From the NCBI GenBank assembly GCA_965214955.1, contig CBDCCU010000010.1, positions 310,001 through 374,000 on the forward strand: a DNA stretch of 64,000 bases, read 5' to 3'. The stretch comes from Aliikangiella sp965214955. GTDB taxonomy: Bacteria > Pseudomonadota > Gammaproteobacteria > Enterobacterales > Kangiellaceae. Below the pieces are notes generated by a model. The model ran no database searches and was not told the DNA's origin. It saw only the letters and a list, made by a program, of their open reading frames with translations. How positions within the stretch are numbered: position 1 is the first letter of the stretch; each line of letters begins with the position of its first letter. The position numbers and the translations under genes were made by a program. This document shows, in pieces, positions 63,801 to 64,000 of the stretch.

Positions 63801-64000
63801 TAGTCGCTACCATTATGATTTGAACCTTGCGGGTAATATTGAAAATGGCTTGTTTCAACTTCATCATCATTAACATCCCAGCGAGATTTAGTAACCGTCA
63901 CTTCACTTAAGCGTGCGTACTTTTTCTCCCAATCACTACTGCCATATTCGCTTAACGTTTTAGTTTTAAACCATTGTGTTGCACCAGCGCCATTGTCCGA
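60797..64000 (-). CDS. RHS/YD-repeat protein, 5' part outside window, frameshifted end
   Basis: The frame is open from the window's right edge (64000) through the ORF-initial GTG at 63901 to 60797, so the gene continues beyond 64000. The protein is a long series of YD repeats (YTYDKRF, YDKFGRVLYG, YDALGRLYEE, TYNSAGEFLK and many more) forming an RHS shell that encloses a toxin. The RHS core box is near the end (FRYDPFGKQHE; GRFMQADAYIQAP...NRYSYVLNNPLSYTDPSGH). After KVLAHGAAG it shifts frame and ends in GRCNGNTKRR. RHS proteins deliver toxins through type VI or Tc-like systems. Confidence 0.85.
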   Translation of the reverse strand, partial: SDNGAGATQWFKTKTLSEYGSSDWEKKYARLSEVTVTKSRWDVNDDEVETSHFQYYPQGSNHNGSDYGGYAGMLKSETIHPNTDKSVSKYHYYDQFGNKTKEEVKAKSRSSNDLTFGEISTRATRTEYSDNGRFVVKTLNDLDHAETYTYDKRFASVLTQTGPNGLTSSFEYNEVGIKEKSVGIDQTYTTEELLLCGVGGASCPDDGEFYKEIQSFDAAGNTMSGYSREFYNKLGQTIVTTKQTFDGKVIVERMEYDKFGRVLYGYLPNFGDVDHIDSYYTEAKYDALGRLYEEVAPGNRVTTRTYSGLETKTVNAIGQITREVKNINGELLKVIDNSGKSVTYTYNSAGEFLKLTDSAGNQVVNSIDYAGHKVSTDDPDKGLWTYQYNGFGELIRQKDARGVVITQTYDQLGRMIKRVDNAAVENHSSIADIDVQTTCWTYDSAPLGETSNKVIGALHKVKLFSGQIDCDSTGNLVPLQEKISGYDELARPYYSQQKLKAEDSDEIESYAIMNSFYDDSSRVEFTILPEEVTLKNHYDDYGNLIKITDGEDTSKVYRTINDIDKFGNIVNENLGYGSSKVLSTKTYYADTGQLKSILTDKDLVSLEQTFDLIGNVTHRKDLLVDRIETFYYNEGGEDNLLNRLTSFAISSTTNSETTQKTYSYDALGNMLSKSDMGDDYRYGEGNAGPHAVTSIWDNNVKQRTFTYDANGNLTDDLDHLNNANNRQIEYGAFEKAVYIKKGQTNPAQVTFRYGSSRERYRRIDNLYEGNTPITVETTYMSGYEKIVHSGGTMDGKTEHKYYIGGVALLIETETEGQSGKTSKTHYMHKDHLGSVIAISDDSGNALKRFRYDPFGKQHEITDYSANSYTFAPVTARLGLTQKGFTGHEMIHSVGIIHMNGRIYDADIGRFMQADAYIQAPKNMQSMNRYSYVLNNPLSYTDPSGHFFKFIKKYWRSILAVTLSIIAPFGTGFWATIANGALSGAVATGSLKGALTGAFSAGVFYGIGEAFNQLSFSHENLVAGLMAAENVKDVAGVLKNGFLTTAQQVGKVLAHGAAGRCNGNTKRR

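Noticed and set aside
1..64000. tRNA, rRNA or CRISPR array
   Set aside because: No cloverleaf, rRNA signature or regularly spaced direct repeats were seen by reading the sequence.

Overview
The window is AT-rich chromosomal DNA from a marine-type gammaproteobacterium. The evidence is conserved gene order: yraN-diaA-dolP at the left edge, then the nnr-tsaE-amiB-mutL-miaA ... hfq-hflX-hflK-hflC-yjeT-purA block (minus strand), with orn/rsgA beside it. DUF3192, VanZ/MscS/YitT membrane genes and a tricorn-type S41 protease fit an Alteromonadales/Kangiellaceae-like lineage, but I cannot name the genus. No rRNA, tRNA or CRISPR array was seen.

Layout. 1-1.3 kb: replication-timing and envelope genes. 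1.35-16.2 kb (minus): the conserved mutL-hfq-hfl-purA block, interrupted by recQ between miaA and hfq. 16.3-24 kb: rsgA, nfuA, membrane proteins, a Phd/VapC toxin-antitoxin pair and a CPBP protease. 24.2-27.4 kb: a large tricorn-like S41 protease. 27.5-30 kb: three uncharacterised envelope genes. 30.1-36.6 kb (minus): a heme d1 operon nirC-F-D-L-G-H-J-N, preceded by an FNR/DNR-like site. nirS and nirE are absent from the window. 37.2-39.4 kb: egtB-egtD for ergothioneine. 39.5-42.4 kb: a signalling trio (receiver-CheC-like, PAS-GGDEF with a degenerate SSEEF motif, HDOD). 42.4-52 kb: parC and parE, separated by an accessory block with a reverse transcriptase-nitrilase fusion, a membrane-anchored partner and a RhuM-Fic/Doc protein.

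52.5-64 kb is accessory DNA. It holds seven divergent paralogues of a small secreted two-cysteine protein, an intact IS66-family element (perfect 24-bp inverted repeats, 8-bp target duplication), an IS256 transposase cut short by a RAYT (REP-associated transposase) unit, and the C-terminal part of an RHS polymorphic toxin with its likely immunity gene.

The most exciting locus is 44.9-48.8 kb. The 1005-residue protein keeps the YVDD reverse-transcriptase motif and a complete Glu-Lys-Cys nitrilase triad, and is followed by a small protein with an N-terminal membrane helix and an XRE-like segment. This resembles type 1 defence-associated reverse transcriptases (UG1/UG5-like), here lodged between the two topoisomerase IV genes.

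Three genes (hflX, recQ, rhs) each carry an apparent single-base insertion in or beside a homopolymer run that shifts the reading frame by +1. This may be sequencing error or genuine decay. Start sites were chosen by ribosome-binding sites and family length, so several differ from the longest open frame.
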